Positions 1 through 9,129 of a stretch of 64,000 nt of DNA are shown piece by piece (within the stretch, counting starts at the first letter, position 1; each line of letters begins with the position of its first letter). The notes beneath the pieces were generated by a model. The model saw only the letters and a program-made list of their open reading frames with translations. It did no database searches and was not told the origin of the DNA. A program made the translations under genes and the position numbers. The stretch is from assembly GCA_963773735.1 (NCBI GenBank), contig CAVZCK010000002.1, positions 1-64,000 on the forward strand. Reading direction: 5' to 3'. Source of the DNA: CAVZCK01 sp963773735 (lineage in GTDB: Bacteria > Pseudomonadota > Alphaproteobacteria > Rhizobiales > Rhodomicrobiaceae).

Positions 1-62
1 CGCCGCGCGGACACGCGCACGAAGGCACACCGCGTGCATGCCCGTCGCAGCATGACGCCGAG

Positions 63-1492
63 ATGCAGCATACTCCGTCTCGCGCGGCGATGCCGAAGCG
101 AAGCCGCCAGCAACCCCTGGTCCGGCACGGGCGTGGACGATTCGCCGCAGGCAGGCTACGCCAGAGCGCGCGGGACGGGAAAGTTCCGCGTCCGGCGCGC
201 CCGAACCCGACGGGGACCACGTCGACGTATCGACCAATGGGGCGCGGGAAGCGCCCGACCAGCCCGGCGAACGCCCCGTGGCCGGGCCGGCCGTTGGGAC
301 AGGCCCGGGTACGGGACGGGGACCCGGCTTCCCCGGGGATTCGGCGTTCAGGCAGGCGCGCCGGCCCGCAGCGTCTGGTCGGCCCGGGTAGCGGCAGCCA
401 GCCGGTCCTGCCGGTCGGCGGCGGCGCCCACCCGGGCCCGCCTTGCGGCGGCGCCCACCCGGTCCTGGCGGCCGACAGCGGCAGCCAGCCGGTCCTGGCG
501 GCGGGCAGCGGCGGGCACCCGGTCCTCGGCCAGGGCAGCGGTTCCCAACCGGCGCTGGGCCCGGCCAGGCGCTCCCACGGATGCCGGCCCGGCTTCCCGC
601 CCGCCCGCGACCCGGCCGAACCCCCGGCGGGCTCCGCCAGCCCCTGGCACACGCCGACCGGCCCGCTCGCCGTCCAGGACGTCGACGACACCGACTTCCA
701 TGACCCGCCGGGCCGCGGCGGACGCCACCGGCGAGGTCGCTCCGCCGGGGCGGCGGCACGGCGGGCGGACCAGGCGCCGCGGACGGTCCCGCGTCGCGTG
801 GATCGCCTTGGCCGCGGTGGTCGCGGCCGGGGCCGGGGTCGCCGGTTACAAGTACCTGTACGAGCCGAGGGTCAACGCGCCGGTGCCGTCGACGCTGCGG
901 CTGCCCACGAACGCACCCGGGTCGCCCGGCTTTGACAAGGCCCTCGGGAAGTGGCAGCACATCGGGTCCCGGTCCAAGGATTCCCAGCCGCTGACCATCG
1001 CCGGGCTCTACCCGCCGCAGTTCTCGCTCAACGGCAAGTCGTACGTCAGGACCGCGGCCAGCGCCACCAAGACGTGCTCGACGGCGGTGTACGGCGCGGA
1101 CCTGCAGGCCGCGCTGCAGGCGGGCCACTGCAGCCAGGTGGTGCGGGCGAGCTACCTCTCGGGCGACGGCGCCATGATGGGCACCGTCGGCGTGGTCAAC
1201 CTGATCAGTTCGAACGCCGCCGAGAAAGGCCGGCAAGGTCACCGGGCCGCAGGAGATCATCGCGCCGCTGACCAGCAAGAAGGGCCCGACCAAGAAGCTG
1301 GGCACCGGGACCGGTGTCGTCCAGGCCGAGATCAAGGGCCACTACCTGATCCTGATGTGGGCCGAGTACGCGAACCTGAAGTCGCCGTCGGGTCAGGCGC
1401 AGCGGCAGGCTCTGGAGCAGTTCGCCGCGAACCTCGTCACCGGCAGCGCCAACATCAACCTCAGCACCCGGATGCTGTCCGGCAAGCCCTAG
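63..1492 (+). CDS. Actinobacterial-like membrane-anchored hypothetical protein (frameshifted)
   Basis: I do not recognise a named family. The N-terminal part is Pro/Gly-rich low-complexity sequence whose correct frame is uncertain. From about 790 there is one clear transmembrane helix (VAWIALAAVVAAGAGVAGY, encoded about 796-850), followed by an extracytoplasmic domain with two cysteines and ending at TAG 1490-1492. The reading frame changes at about 1225, where an extra A in a run of A (GAGAAAGGCC) breaks it; past that the sequence continues sensibly to the stop. The layout (disordered Pro-rich cytoplasmic part, one helix, small exported domain) is typical of actinobacterial membrane proteins. 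Composition differs sharply from the rest of the window, so this block is probably from another organism. The start is a guess. Confidence 0.4.
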
Positions 1493-1548
1493 TGACACGG
1501 GCATGGATGCCACATCCGCGTAGCCCGGGATCAGACGGCGCGTTCCCG

Positions 1549-2213
1549 TCATGGGCGGGGCGGTGCGGAGATGCGGGTGGCGGCGGCGCGGGCGGCCAGT
1601 TGCTCCGGCGGCGGGTAGGCGACCTCTTCCAGGCACAGGCCGTGCGGCGGGACGACGCGGACGGCCGGATCGCGGACCGCGGCCGGCGAGCATCGCGGCG
1701 GGCCAGTCGGGAGGCCGGCGTCCCTCGCCGACGGCGAGCAGCGCGCCGACCAGCGCGCGGACCATGTTGTGGCAGAACGCGTCGGCTATCACGGTGGCGA
1801 CCGCGATGCCGTGGTCGTCCCGGTGCCAGGACAAGGTGCGCAGCGCCCGGATGGTGGTCGCGCCCTCCCGCCGGCGGCAGAAGGCGGCGAAATCGTGCTC
1901 GCCCAGGCACGGCCGCCCGGCCTCGTTCATGGCCGCCAGGTCGAGCCGCCGGAAGTACCACAGCGTCTCGTGCCTGCGCAGCGGGTCGGCGGCGGCCACG
2001 TCGTCACAGACGCGGTAGGCGTAGCGGCGCCACAGCGCGGAGAACCGCGCGTCGAATCCGCCGGGCGCGAGGCCCGCGGCGCGCACCCGGACGTCGGCGG
2101 GCAGCAGGCTGGCCAGGCGGGCGAGTACCCGGCCCGTTCGGTCATCGTCGCCGGACCAGGCCGCGGCGGGGACGTCCAGGTGGACGACCTGGCCGCGGGC
2201 GTGCACCCCGGCG
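1549..2213 (-). CDS. truA: tRNA pseudouridine synthase A, 5'-truncated at an assembly joint
   Basis: TruA makes pseudouridine at positions 38-40 of the tRNA anticodon arm. The fragment starts abruptly inside the catalytic motif: the family reads GRTDAGVHARGQV, and here only AGVHARGQVVHLD remains, with unrelated codons before it. Further TruA signatures follow: the FDARFSALWRRYAYRV stretch, the HDFAAFC motif and the NMVRALVGALLAVG motif. Near 1676 an extra base shifts the frame, after which the usual C-terminal PHGLCLEEVAYP follows to TGA at 1549-1551. The first ~50 codons, including the catalytic Asp codon, are missing because the sequence changes identity at about 2213. GC content and codon use are actinobacterial. 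Confidence 0.8.
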
Positions 2214-2570
2214 ATGATGAAGTTGCGGCGCCGTCGTCCCGAGCGCATGGTTTCGCTGGACGAGGATGTAAAGACCGAGGAGGATTCCGTTCCGCGCGAA
2301 GTCGCGGATTGGAGTCCGAACCCGGAGCAGCAGTACAACCAGGCCGAGCTGCAAGGAAATCCTGAGCAAGACGATCCAGGGACTTCCTCCCAGCTTTCGC
2401 ACGGTGTTTGTGCTGCGGGACGTGGAAGGGCTTTCGACCGAGGAGCGCAGAGGCGCTGGAACTAGGCGTTTCCCGCGGTCAAGTCGCGGTTGCTGCGGGC
2501 TCGGTTGCAGTTGCGGGAACGGCTCAGCCGTTACTTTCAGAAACGTGAGAGCGGAGATGGCAAACAGTGA
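2214..2570 (+). CDS. ECF-type RNA polymerase sigma factor, C-terminal fragment (frameshifted)
   Basis: The fragment covers the linker and region 4 of an extracytoplasmic-function sigma factor, the part that binds the -35 element. After correcting single-base shifts near 2355, 2448 and 2476 it reads SFRTVFVLRDVEGLSTEE, then AVKSRLLRARLQLRERL, ending at TGA 2568-2570. This is the helix-turn-helix of RpoE-like factors. The DWSPNPEQQYNQAEL linker resembles acidobacterial ECF factors. Region 2 is absent because the sequence joins truA at 2213/2214. The stop overlaps the GTG start of the following anti-sigma gene, a common translational coupling of such pairs. Confidence 0.7.
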
Positions 2571-2748
2571 AGTGCGCTGAATTCCTGCAGGAACTGACAA
2601 ACTACCTGGACGGCGTCCTGGACGACCGCACCAAGGCTGAACTGGAAGACCATCTGGCCTGGTGCCACAACTGCTACGTGGTTTGCGACACCACCAAGAA
2701 GACCATCGAGATTTACCGCGACTCCCAGCTCTACGAACTGCCCGACGA
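2567..2748 (+). CDS. Zinc-finger anti-sigma factor, N-terminal fragment
   Basis: The start is GTG at 2567, overlapping the sigma-factor stop (GTGA). The first ~60 residues form a zf-HC2 anti-sigma domain: a helical segment (EFLQELTNYLDGVLDD) followed by the zinc-binding H-x3-C-x2-C motif seen as HLAWCHNC. The protein would bind and inhibit the upstream ECF factor. It stops at about 2748, where the sequence becomes the reverse strand of pntB, so the remainder (a possible membrane segment and C-terminal domain) is lost. Like the sigma fragment it looks acidobacterial, not alphaproteobacterial. Confidence 0.65.
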
Positions 2749-3839
2749 GCCTCGGCGAGCAGCACGTTCATATGGCCCGGCATCCGGCCTGCGACCGGGT
2801 GGATCGCGTAAGAAATCTCGACGCCCTCCTTTTTCAGCTTGTCGGCCATGTCGCGCAGCGCGTGCTGCGCCTGGGCGACCGCCATGCCATAACCGGGCAC
2901 GATGATGACCTTCGAGGAATTCTTGAGGATGAACGCGGCGTCGTCCGCGGAGCCTCGCTTGACCGGCTGCCGCTCGGCCGCACCCGCAGCCGCCGTGGTC
3001 TCGCCGCCGAAGCCGCCGAGGATCACCGAAATGAAGGAGCGGTTCATCCCCTTGCACATGATGTAGGACAGGATCGCGCCGGATGAGCCGACCAAGGCGC
3101 CGGTAATAATCAGCGCGCTGTTGCCGAGCGTGAAACCGATGCCGGCGGCGGCCCAGCCCGAGTAAGAGTTCAGCATCGATATGACGACCGGCATATCGGC
3201 GCCGCCGATCGGAATGATGATCAGCACGCCGAGCATCAGCGCCAGCACCGTGATCAGCCAGAACAGCACTTTCGCAGCGCTGCCGCAGAACAGGGCGATC
3301 AGGATGATCAATGCGGCCGCGAGCGCGATGTTGATGAGGTGGCGTGCCGTGAGCATGATCGGCGCGCCGGACATGCGCCCATCGAGCTTTAGAAAGGCGA
3401 TGACCGAGCCGGAAAAGGTGATGGCACCGATGGCGACGCCGAGAGACATCTCGATCAGCGTTGCGGCGGCGATATTGCCGGGCGTGCCGATGCCGAAGGC
3501 TTCCGGCGCGTAAAGCGCGGCCGCCGCGACGAAGACGGCCGCAAGGCCGACGAGGCTGTGAAACGCCGCGACGAGCTGCGGCATCGCGGTCATCGGGATC
3601 CGGCGCGCAATATAGGCGCCGATGCCGCCGCCGATGGCAAATCCGCCGATGATCATCAGCCAGGTGATCCCGTGCTTAGGCGCGGCCACGGCAAGCGTCG
3701 TCGCGATCGCCAAGGCCATCCCGACCATGCCCAGGACATTGCCGCGCCGCGAGGTTTCGGGGCTCGACAGGCCGCGCAGGGCGAGAATGAACAGCACGCC
3801 GGAAACCAGATAAAGCAGTGCGGCCAGATTTGCGGACAT
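2749..3839 (-). CDS. pntB: NAD(P) transhydrogenase subunit beta, 3'-truncated at an assembly joint
   Basis: PntB is the membrane and NADP(H)-binding subunit of the proton-translocating transhydrogenase, which uses the proton gradient to make NADPH from NADH. The first ~270 residues are the polytopic membrane domain (start MSANLAALLYLVSGVLFILA). They are followed by the Rossmann NADP domain with VIIVPGYGMAVAQAQ and HPVAGRMPGHMNVLLAEA. About 364 of the usual ~465 residues are present. The frame then runs into foreign sequence at about 2748, so the last ~100 residues of the NADP site are missing. The gene lies 13 bases downstream of a lipoprotein gene and is last in the pnt operon. Confidence 0.92.
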
Positions 3840-3852
3840 CGAGACCCCCCGG

Positions 3853-4371
3853 TTATTCGAGCGACAGGATCTGGAGCGTCTGGGTTCCTTCTGACCAAAT
3901 TCCCGGCGACTGTCCCAAGCCGATCAAAGCCTTCAGATCCTCGGTGTAGCACTCCAAGAACATGCCATTGGCAGTATCGCGGACGTCAAATTTGAGGCTC
4001 TTGAGCGTCTCCGACGCAATGCCGTGGCAATCGCCGCGGACCACGATTTTATCGCCGTCCCTCTTAGCGAACAGGTAGGTCACGTCACCGCCCTTCGGGC
4101 TTTCCTGCACGATGTAAAGGTGCTCGGCGATTTCATAGATGAGGAGAGGTTCGTCGCTCGGCTTATCATTCTCGATGCGCTTGTAGACGTCGCCGTCGCG
4201 TTTCACGATCTCAGTGTCCCCTTCAGCGGATTTCATCGTGATGGTTTTGAAGGGAAATTTGGCGTTCGACGCATCGATCAGCGGCACGGCGGATTTGAAA
4301 CATCCGGCCAAACCGGAGACCAGGACCGCAACTGCAAGAAGTCGCCACATGCGGCGCGTTCGGGCCATCAT
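3853..4371 (-). CDS. Small lipoprotein embedded in the pnt operon
   Basis: The product is a 172-residue predicted lipoprotein of unknown function. The N-terminus (MARTRRMWRLLAVAVLVSG) ends in the lipobox LAGC, so it should be lipidated and held at a periplasmic membrane face. The mature part is small and mixed, with two further cysteines (GDCHG and LECYTED) that could form a disulfide. I see no known catalytic motif. Its ATG overlaps the pntAB stop by four bases (ATGA), and pntB starts 13 bases after its stop, so it must be co-translated with the transhydrogenase. The usual alphaproteobacterial order is pntAA-pntAB-pntB with nothing between. Confidence 0.8.
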   Translation of the reverse strand: MMARTRRMWRLLAVAVLVSGLAGCFKSAVPLIDASNAKFPFKTITMKSAEGDTEIVKRDGDVYKRIENDKPSDEPLLIYEIAEHLYIVQESPKGGDVTYLFAKRDGDKIVVRGDCHGIASETLKSLKFDVRDTANGMFLECYTEDLKALIGLGQSPGIWSEGTQTLQILSLE

Positions 4372-4739
4372 TTCTTTTCTTTCTTTTTGTACATCCCCAG
4401 CATTCGCTGAGTGACGAGGAAGCCGCCGAAAATGTTGACCGCGGCCATGGTCAGGGCGAGAAAGCCGAAGATTTTCGATGTGCCGGTGCCTTCGACGACG
4501 GCGGGTCCGACGTCCCCACCGGCTTCGACGGCAACCGCCAGAAGCGCGCCTACGACGATCACCGAGGAGATCGCGTTGGTGACGGACATCAGCGGCGTGT
4601 GCAAAGCGGGTGTGACGCTCCAGACCACGTAATAGCCGACGAAGATCGCCAGCACGAAGATCGACAGGCGGAAAACGAACGGGTCGACATTGCCGCCCGC
4701 CGCCGAGGCCCACGCGGCGGATGGCGAAAAAAGCGCCAC
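4368..4739 (-). CDS. pntAB: NAD(P) transhydrogenase subunit alpha, part 2
   Basis: PntAB is the small membrane subunit that in most alphaproteobacteria is separate from the NAD-binding PntAA. The 123-residue protein has a short N-terminal extension followed by three helices: PFVFRLSIFVLAIFVGYYVV, the segment around TPLMSVTNAISSVIVVGA, and KIFGFLALTMAAVNIFGG. It closes with the family ending FLVTQRMLGMYKKKEKK. It forms part of the proton channel together with PntB. A palindromic repeat separates it from pntAA, and its stop overlaps the start of the downstream lipoprotein gene. Confidence 0.93.
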   Translation of the reverse strand: MALFSPSAAWASAAGGNVDPFVFRLSIFVLAIFVGYYVVWSVTPALHTPLMSVTNAISSVIVVGALLAVAVEAGGDVGPAVVEGTGTSKIFGFLALTMAAVNIFGGFLVTQRMLGMYKKKEKK

Positions 4740-4774
4740 TGACTATCGAGGCTGCCCCCCAGAGGCTGCTTTTT

Positions 4775-4878
4775 GCCCTCTCCCATAGGGAGAGGGCGGC
4801 GCGCAGCGCCGGGTGAGGGGATATGGCTTATCGATCGTCTGTAACCCCTCACCCCGACCCTCTCCCAATGGGAGAGGG
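4775..4878. repeat. Palindromic intergenic repeat (double hairpin)
   Basis: Two hairpins (CCCTCTCCC-ATA-GGGAGAGGG and CCCTCTCCC-AAT-GGGAGAGGG) flank an inner inverted pair GGTGAGGGG / CCCCTCACC. The whole element can fold back on itself. Repeats of this CCCTCTCCC...GGTGAGGGG type are common between genes in Hyphomicrobiales genomes. It sits inside the pntAA-pntAB gap and could stabilise or trim the mRNA. Confidence 0.8.
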
Positions 4879-4900
4879 AGAAGACGACATATGGCTCTCA

Positions 4901-6041
4901 TCATGCTTTCGCTCCCGTCAGACTCGGGTGAATGATCCGCCCGTCGCGCGTCAGGGCAGTGCCCTTCACGATGTCGTCGTTCCAATCGATCTTGAGCACA
5001 CCCTCCTTCTTGTCGATCATCGGCTCGAGAAAGGCGTAAAGATTGCGCGCATAAAGGCTTGACGCGTTGCCGGCAACCTGTCCGGCGACATTGACCAGCC
5101 CCATGATCGTCACGCCGTGATGCTCGACGATTTCGCCCGGCATCGTGAGTTCGGCATTGCCGCCGCGCTCGGCCGCCAAATCGACAATGATCGAACCGGG
5201 CTTCATGCTTTCGATCATCGCTTTGCTGACGAGTTTCGGCGCGGGCCGTCCGGGGATCAGCGCCGTCGTGATGATGATATCCTGATTGGTGACGTGGCTG
5301 GCGACCAGCTCGGCCTGCTTGCGCCTGTATGCGTCGGACATTTCCTTGGCGTAGCCGCCGGCGGTCTCGGCCTGCTTGAATTCCTCGTCCTCGACCGCGA
5401 TGAATTTCGCGCCGAGCGACTCGACCTGCTCCTTGGTCGCCGGACGGACATCGGTCGCGGACACGATCGCGCCGAGGCGGCGGGCGGTCGCAATGGCCTG
5501 AAGACCGGCGACGCCGACACCCATGACGAAGACGCGCGCAGCAGGTACGGTCCCCGCGGCGGTCATCATCATCGGCAAGCGCACGCGAGAAATGCGCCGC
5601 TGCGTCGACCACCGCCTTATAGCCGGCCAGATTGGCCTGGCTCGACAGCACGTCCATGCTCTGCGCGCGGCTGATTCGCGGCATGAATTCCATGGCGAAG
5701 GCGTTGACGCCAGCCTTCGCAAGGGCCTCGATCGGCTCGCCGCCGGCAAAGGGATCCAGCATGGCGGCGAGCACCGCTCCCTTTTTCATCGCGCTCAGCT
5801 CTTCCGCCGACGGGCGCCGCACCTTCAGCACGATGTCGGCATTCCGCAGCGCGTCTTCAGCTCCCTGAACGATCGTCGCGCCTGCGTCGGCATAAGCCTT
5901 ATCGGGGAAATAGGATTGTCGCCCGGCGCCGGCCTGAAACCTGACATCCGAACCAAGCGCCTTGAATTTCTTGGCCGTTTCGGGAGAAAGCGCGACGCGC
6001 GTCTCCCCGTCGCTTTCGGCGGTTGCTGCCACCACGATCAT
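4901..6041 (-). CDS. pntAA: NAD(P) transhydrogenase subunit alpha, part 1 (apparent frameshift)
   Basis: PntAA is the cytoplasmic NAD(H)-binding subunit, related to alanine dehydrogenase. The first part (MIVVAATAESDGETRVALSP, then FMPRISRAQSMDVLSSQANL) and the second (VFVMGVGVAGLQAIATARRLGA, VSATDVRP, then DIIITTALIPGRPAP and SIIVDLAAERGGN) are in different frames. The shift is explained by one extra base at about 5575, after AAHFSRAL and before PMMMTAAGTVPAARV. Corrected, the protein has the normal length of ~380 residues. In an otherwise intact operon this is most likely a sequence error. The start at 6041 lies 46 bases after the small upstream gene. Confidence 0.9.
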
Positions 6042-6087
6042 GTCTGACTCCGCCGGCGCAGGATGATTGGCTGGCTCTTGGGCACGC

Positions 6088-6231
6088 TTATATCAGGAAG
6101 AGTGCCATCAGGATGAGAATGATGGCGACACTAAGCGTGCCGTATTTGACCAGCTTCGTGAACAGCACATATGTCTGCTGATGCTGGGGGTAATCCATAC
6201 TCTCGCTGGCTTCGGACATATCGACGGTCAT
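6088..6231 (-). CDS. aa3-type cytochrome c oxidase subunit IV-like small membrane protein
   Basis: This 47-residue protein has a polar N-terminal half with tyrosine and glutamine (YPQHQQTYVLFTKLVKYGT) and one C-terminal transmembrane helix (SVAIILILMALFLI). This is the bacterial aa3 oxidase subunit IV pattern. Such short proteins are often encoded directly upstream of pntAA in alphaproteobacteria, as here. It may support oxidase assembly or stability; its role near the transhydrogenase is not established. The ATG at 6229-6231 was chosen because it starts at the conserved part; a longer upstream frame has no support. Confidence 0.75.
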   Translation of the reverse strand: MTVDMSEASESMDYPQHQQTYVLFTKLVKYGTLSVAIILILMALFLI

Positions 6232-6387
6232 GGGAGCCTCCAATCGCGGGCGCATCGGTCGTTTTGCGGCGTGACTATAGCAAAGCTTCGTGGGAGGGCA
6301 ATCGCCGGATCGCGTGATGAGCTGGCGCGGTTTTCTGCCGCAGGGGTATTTTTTACCGGACATGCGGCGCATCGGAAAGGGAGACGT

Positions 6388-7002
6388 ATGCGGGACAGGG
6401 TCGGGATATTTGTTGTGGCTTTCGCATTCATTTGCGGGGTTGTAACCGGCACTTCGTCCCCGGCCGCCCAGCGACCGCTCCTGACCGACGGCGAGCGGCT
6501 GCGGCAATGCGGCCAGGATCTGTGCGACATCGTGAACGAGCGGACCGCGAGCGGCCCTGACATCGCCTGCAACCTCGCCGAGACGTGGCATCAGGACGTT
6601 ATCGCCAAGGCGGTCGGGAGAGGTCATCTCAGCTGGCCGTTTGGTGATGCGCGTTGCTCGATGACCTTGGCGGTCAGCCGCGCTCTGCTCGCTCCGGCTC
6701 TGACCGAAGCCAGCTACAAGCTGAAAGTCCCTCCACAGCCGGTTCGGTGCGAGGTGGACAACGGGGATAGACGGCATGAGGTCAAGGGGAATATGGCGCC
6801 GGAGATCGAGTTCGAGGGCGGAAAGGCGAAATCCGTGTCGCTTGGACTGCAGGATATCGACGGGAATGTCGTGGTGCGCAATGCAGTCTGGGCGGCGTGG
6901 AAGTTCGAGTCCACTTTCGGCTTCTTTCAGAAGGATTTCGTCAAGGCCGTCAACGACTATATCGGCGTATATTGTCCGGCTTCGGCCAAAAAAGAGCGAT
7001 AG
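6388..7002 (+). CDS. Exported hypothetical protein
   Basis: The 204-residue protein has a signal peptide (MRDRVGIFVVAFAFICGVVTG, cleavage likely near SSPAAQ). A GGAAAGGGAG ribosome site lies directly before ATG 6388, which is why I prefer it to the upstream in-frame starts. The mature part has cysteines at CGQDLCDI, IACNLAE, ARCSMTL, VRCEVD and VYCPASA, probably disulfide-bonded in the periplasm. I recognise no family. It diverges from the pnt operon and converges on folD. Confidence 0.7.
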   Translation: MRDRVGIFVVAFAFICGVVTGTSSPAAQRPLLTDGERLRQCGQDLCDIVNERTASGPDIACNLAETWHQDVIAKAVGRGHLSWPFGDARCSMTLAVSRALLAPALTEASYKLKVPPQPVRCEVDNGDRRHEVKGNMAPEIEFEGGKAKSVSLGLQDIDGNVVVRNAVWAAWKFESTFGFFQKDFVKAVNDYIGVYCPASAKKER

Positions 7003-7094
7003 ATCCCGCGCGTTTCGGAAGGGCCGTGTGCGCGATGCTGCTTTTTCGCCCTCGGCGACTCAAGGAAGCGGGTTAAAGCGTCCGCGTCCTACGA

Positions 7095-7997
7095 TCAAGG
7101 CGACAAGTCGGGCGCCGCAAGATCGCGCCGCAAACATGCGGCGCGCAGCGTATTTGCCAGAAGGCAGGCGACCGTCATCGGCCCCACGCCGCCCGGGACG
7201 GGTGTGATCGCGCCCGCAACCTCTTTCGCTTCGTCAAAGGCGACATCGCCGACAAGCTTGGTCTTGCCTTCGCCCGCCTCCGGCGCCGGGACCCGATTGA
7301 TCCCGACATCGATGACAACCGCCCCCGGCTTGATCCAGTCGCCTTTGACCATCTCCGGGCGGCCGACCGCCGCCACCAGAAGATCGGCCCGGCGGGCGAT
7401 CACAGGCAGATCGCGCGAACGCGAATGGGCGATGGTCACGGTCGCATTTTCGTTGAGAAGCAGCTGGGCAACGGGTTTGCCGACCAGCATCGACCGGCCG
7501 ATGACCACGGCTTCGGCGCCGGAAAGATCGGGCATAACGGTCTTGGCAAGAATGATGCAGCCGAGCGGCGTGCAAGGCACCAGCCCCGGCAAGCCGGCGG
7601 ACAGCCGAGCGACATTGAGCGGATGCAAACCATCGACATCCTTGGCCGGCGAAATACGTTCGATAATTCGTGCTGCATCGATCGGTTTGGGCAGCGGCAA
7701 TTGCACAAGAATGCCGTCGACCTCGTCATCCGCGTTCAGGCGGTCCACGAGCGCGAGCAACTCGGCTTCGCCGATGTCGGCAGCCAGGCGGTGCTCGATG
7801 GAGCGCATTCCCGCTTCCGCGGTCGCCCGGACCTTGCTGCGCACATAGATATGGCTTGCGGGATTGTCGCCGACGAGTACGGTCGCAAGGCCGGGTTTGA
7901 AGCCATGCGCGGCTTCCAACGAACGGACCGTCTCGGCGACCCGGCCGCGAAGTTTTGCGGCGATCGCCTTACCGTCGATGATGCGAGCAGGGGCCAT
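7095..7997 (-). CDS. folD: Bifunctional methylenetetrahydrofolate dehydrogenase/cyclohydrolase
   Basis: FolD interconverts 5,10-methylene-, methenyl- and 10-formyl-tetrahydrofolate with NADP. The 300-residue protein has the catalytic region YVRSKVRATAEAGM (Tyr and Lys of the family YxxxK motif), DGILVQLPLP, SPAKDVDGLHP, PCTPLG, the nucleotide-binding VIGRSMLVGKPVAQLL, and PVPGGVGPMTVACLL near the end. All expected motifs are present and the length is normal. It ends the minus-strand group YggT-DUF167-folD, with only two bases between it and the DUF167 gene. Confidence 0.96.
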   Translation of the reverse strand: MAPARIIDGKAIAAKLRGRVAETVRSLEAAHGFKPGLATVLVGDNPASHIYVRSKVRATAEAGMRSIEHRLAADIGEAELLALVDRLNADDEVDGILVQLPLPKPIDAARIIERISPAKDVDGLHPLNVARLSAGLPGLVPCTPLGCIILAKTVMPDLSGAEAVVIGRSMLVGKPVAQLLLNENATVTIAHSRSRDLPVIARRADLLVAAVGRPEMVKGDWIKPGAVVIDVGINRVPAPEAGEGKTKLVGDVAFDEAKEVAGAITPVPGGVGPMTVACLLANTLRAACLRRDLAAPDLSP

Positions 7998-7999
7998 GG

Positions 8000-8353
8000 T
8001 CAGCCTCCGGATTGGAGTTTTGCGATGTGAGAGGCGAGGCGCTCCATCAACTCATCCGCATCGCCACGAATGAGAACCTGTTTTAGCCGGGATTTATCGC
8101 CCGAGACCATGCCGCATTCTGTCTTGGGCACCGCCAGCCATTTGGCAAGCAGCGCAATGAGACATGCATTTGCCTTGCCCTTCTCCGGCGCGGCCGTCAC
8201 GCGCACCTTGAGGACGAGGCCTCCATCGGCGGTCGGCTCAATGCCGAGTATCGCATCCACGCCCGATTTGGGCGTCAGGCGCACCGCTATGACGATCCCC
8301 TCAGCCGTCCTGCGTGCAGGCAATCCGTCGCCCGGACCGGGGCGCGCCGTCAA
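8000..8353 (-). CDS. DUF167 (YggU) family protein
   Basis: The 117-residue protein carries the family features: VRLTPKSGVDAILGI, LKVRVTAAPEKGKANACLIALLA, and KTECGMVSGDKSRLKQV near the C-terminus. The fold is known but the biochemical role is not. It commonly sits beside YggT-family genes, as here: its start overlaps the yggT stop by four bases, so the pair is translationally coupled. Confidence 0.9.
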   Translation of the reverse strand: MTARPGPGDGLPARRTAEGIVIAVRLTPKSGVDAILGIEPTADGGLVLKVRVTAAPEKGKANACLIALLAKWLAVPKTECGMVSGDKSRLKQVLIRGDADELMERLASHIAKLQSGG

Positions 8354-8643
8354 ATAAAGGCCGGAAACAGCCAGCCGCGGATCACCACATCGCGCACAAA
8401 GATCAGTCCTAGAATGAGGACGACCGGCGAGATGTCGAGGCCGCCGAAATCGGGGAGCACTCTGCGGATCGGTTTGAGCGCCGGCTCAGTCAGCCTTTGC
8501 AGCGAATCCGCCACCATATAGACGAACTGATTGTGCCGGTTGATTACGTTGAATGCGATCAGCCAGGACATGATCGCACTGATGATGATCACCCACATGT
8601 AAAGTGTGATGACCATCGTGATGAAGTTTAATAGCGGAATCAT
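8350..8643 (-). CDS. YggT family integral membrane protein
   Basis: The 97-residue protein has two hydrophobic segments (ITLYMWVIIISAIMSWLIAF and DISPVVLILGLIFVRDVVI). Between them lies the family motif LTEPALKPIRRVLPDFGGLD. YggT proteins are small inner-membrane proteins of poorly defined function, often associated with envelope or ion homeostasis genes. It is first of the group with DUF167 and folD. Confidence 0.92.
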   Translation of the reverse strand: MIPLLNFITMVITLYMWVIIISAIMSWLIAFNVINRHNQFVYMVADSLQRLTEPALKPIRRVLPDFGGLDISPVVLILGLIFVRDVVIRGWLFPAFI

Positions 8644-8901
8644 TGCGCTTGCCCTCTGCCGTCCGTTGTCCGGTCATTTAACCCGGTCGTGCCCCTGCTG
8701 CAAGATCGCTGCGCGGTGAAGCCGGCGCAGTTCACAGACTGCATAGGGCTTGAATGCGTTATGGATAGTTTGTGCGAGGCCAAAGCCACCGGCGCTGCAA
8801 ACGATTTGCGACAGACGCTAACCTCGACGGCCCGCTCGACGTCGCCCGGCTCCGCTTGACGGCATCATGCAGGGACTGTAAATCACTGCAATCCTGGTTC
8901 A

Positions 8902-8977
8902 GGGGCCATAGCTCAGTTGGGAGAGCGCAGCAATCGCACTGCTGAGGTCGGGAGTTCGAGCCTCCCTGGCTCCACCA
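8902..8977 (+). tRNA. tRNA-Ala (anticodon CGC)
   Basis: A full cloverleaf can be drawn. The acceptor stem GGGGCCA/TGGCTCC has one G-U pair. It has a GCTC/GAGC D stem, the anticodon stem CAGCA/TGCTG with loop ATCGCAC (anticodon CGC), T arm GGGAG-TTCGAGC-CTCCC, and an encoded CCA. It would read GCG alanine codons. Confidence 0.95.
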
Positions 8978-9129
8978 CGAAATAAGAATCAAATATGATC
9001 AGGTGGAAGAGGCCCAAGTCCCATCGGGGTATTGTGAAAGATCCAGATGGGCATATATGCAGTTGTTGCGTCCGCGTTGCGCCGAAGTGAATTGGCATCA
9101 CTCAACTATATCATGCGCGGAGAAAACTG

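Noticed and set aside
1549..2570. truA and the sigma-factor gene as horizontally acquired genes of the host
   Set aside because: Both are cut in the middle of a gene at the same joint with no mobile element; chimeric assembly explains it better.
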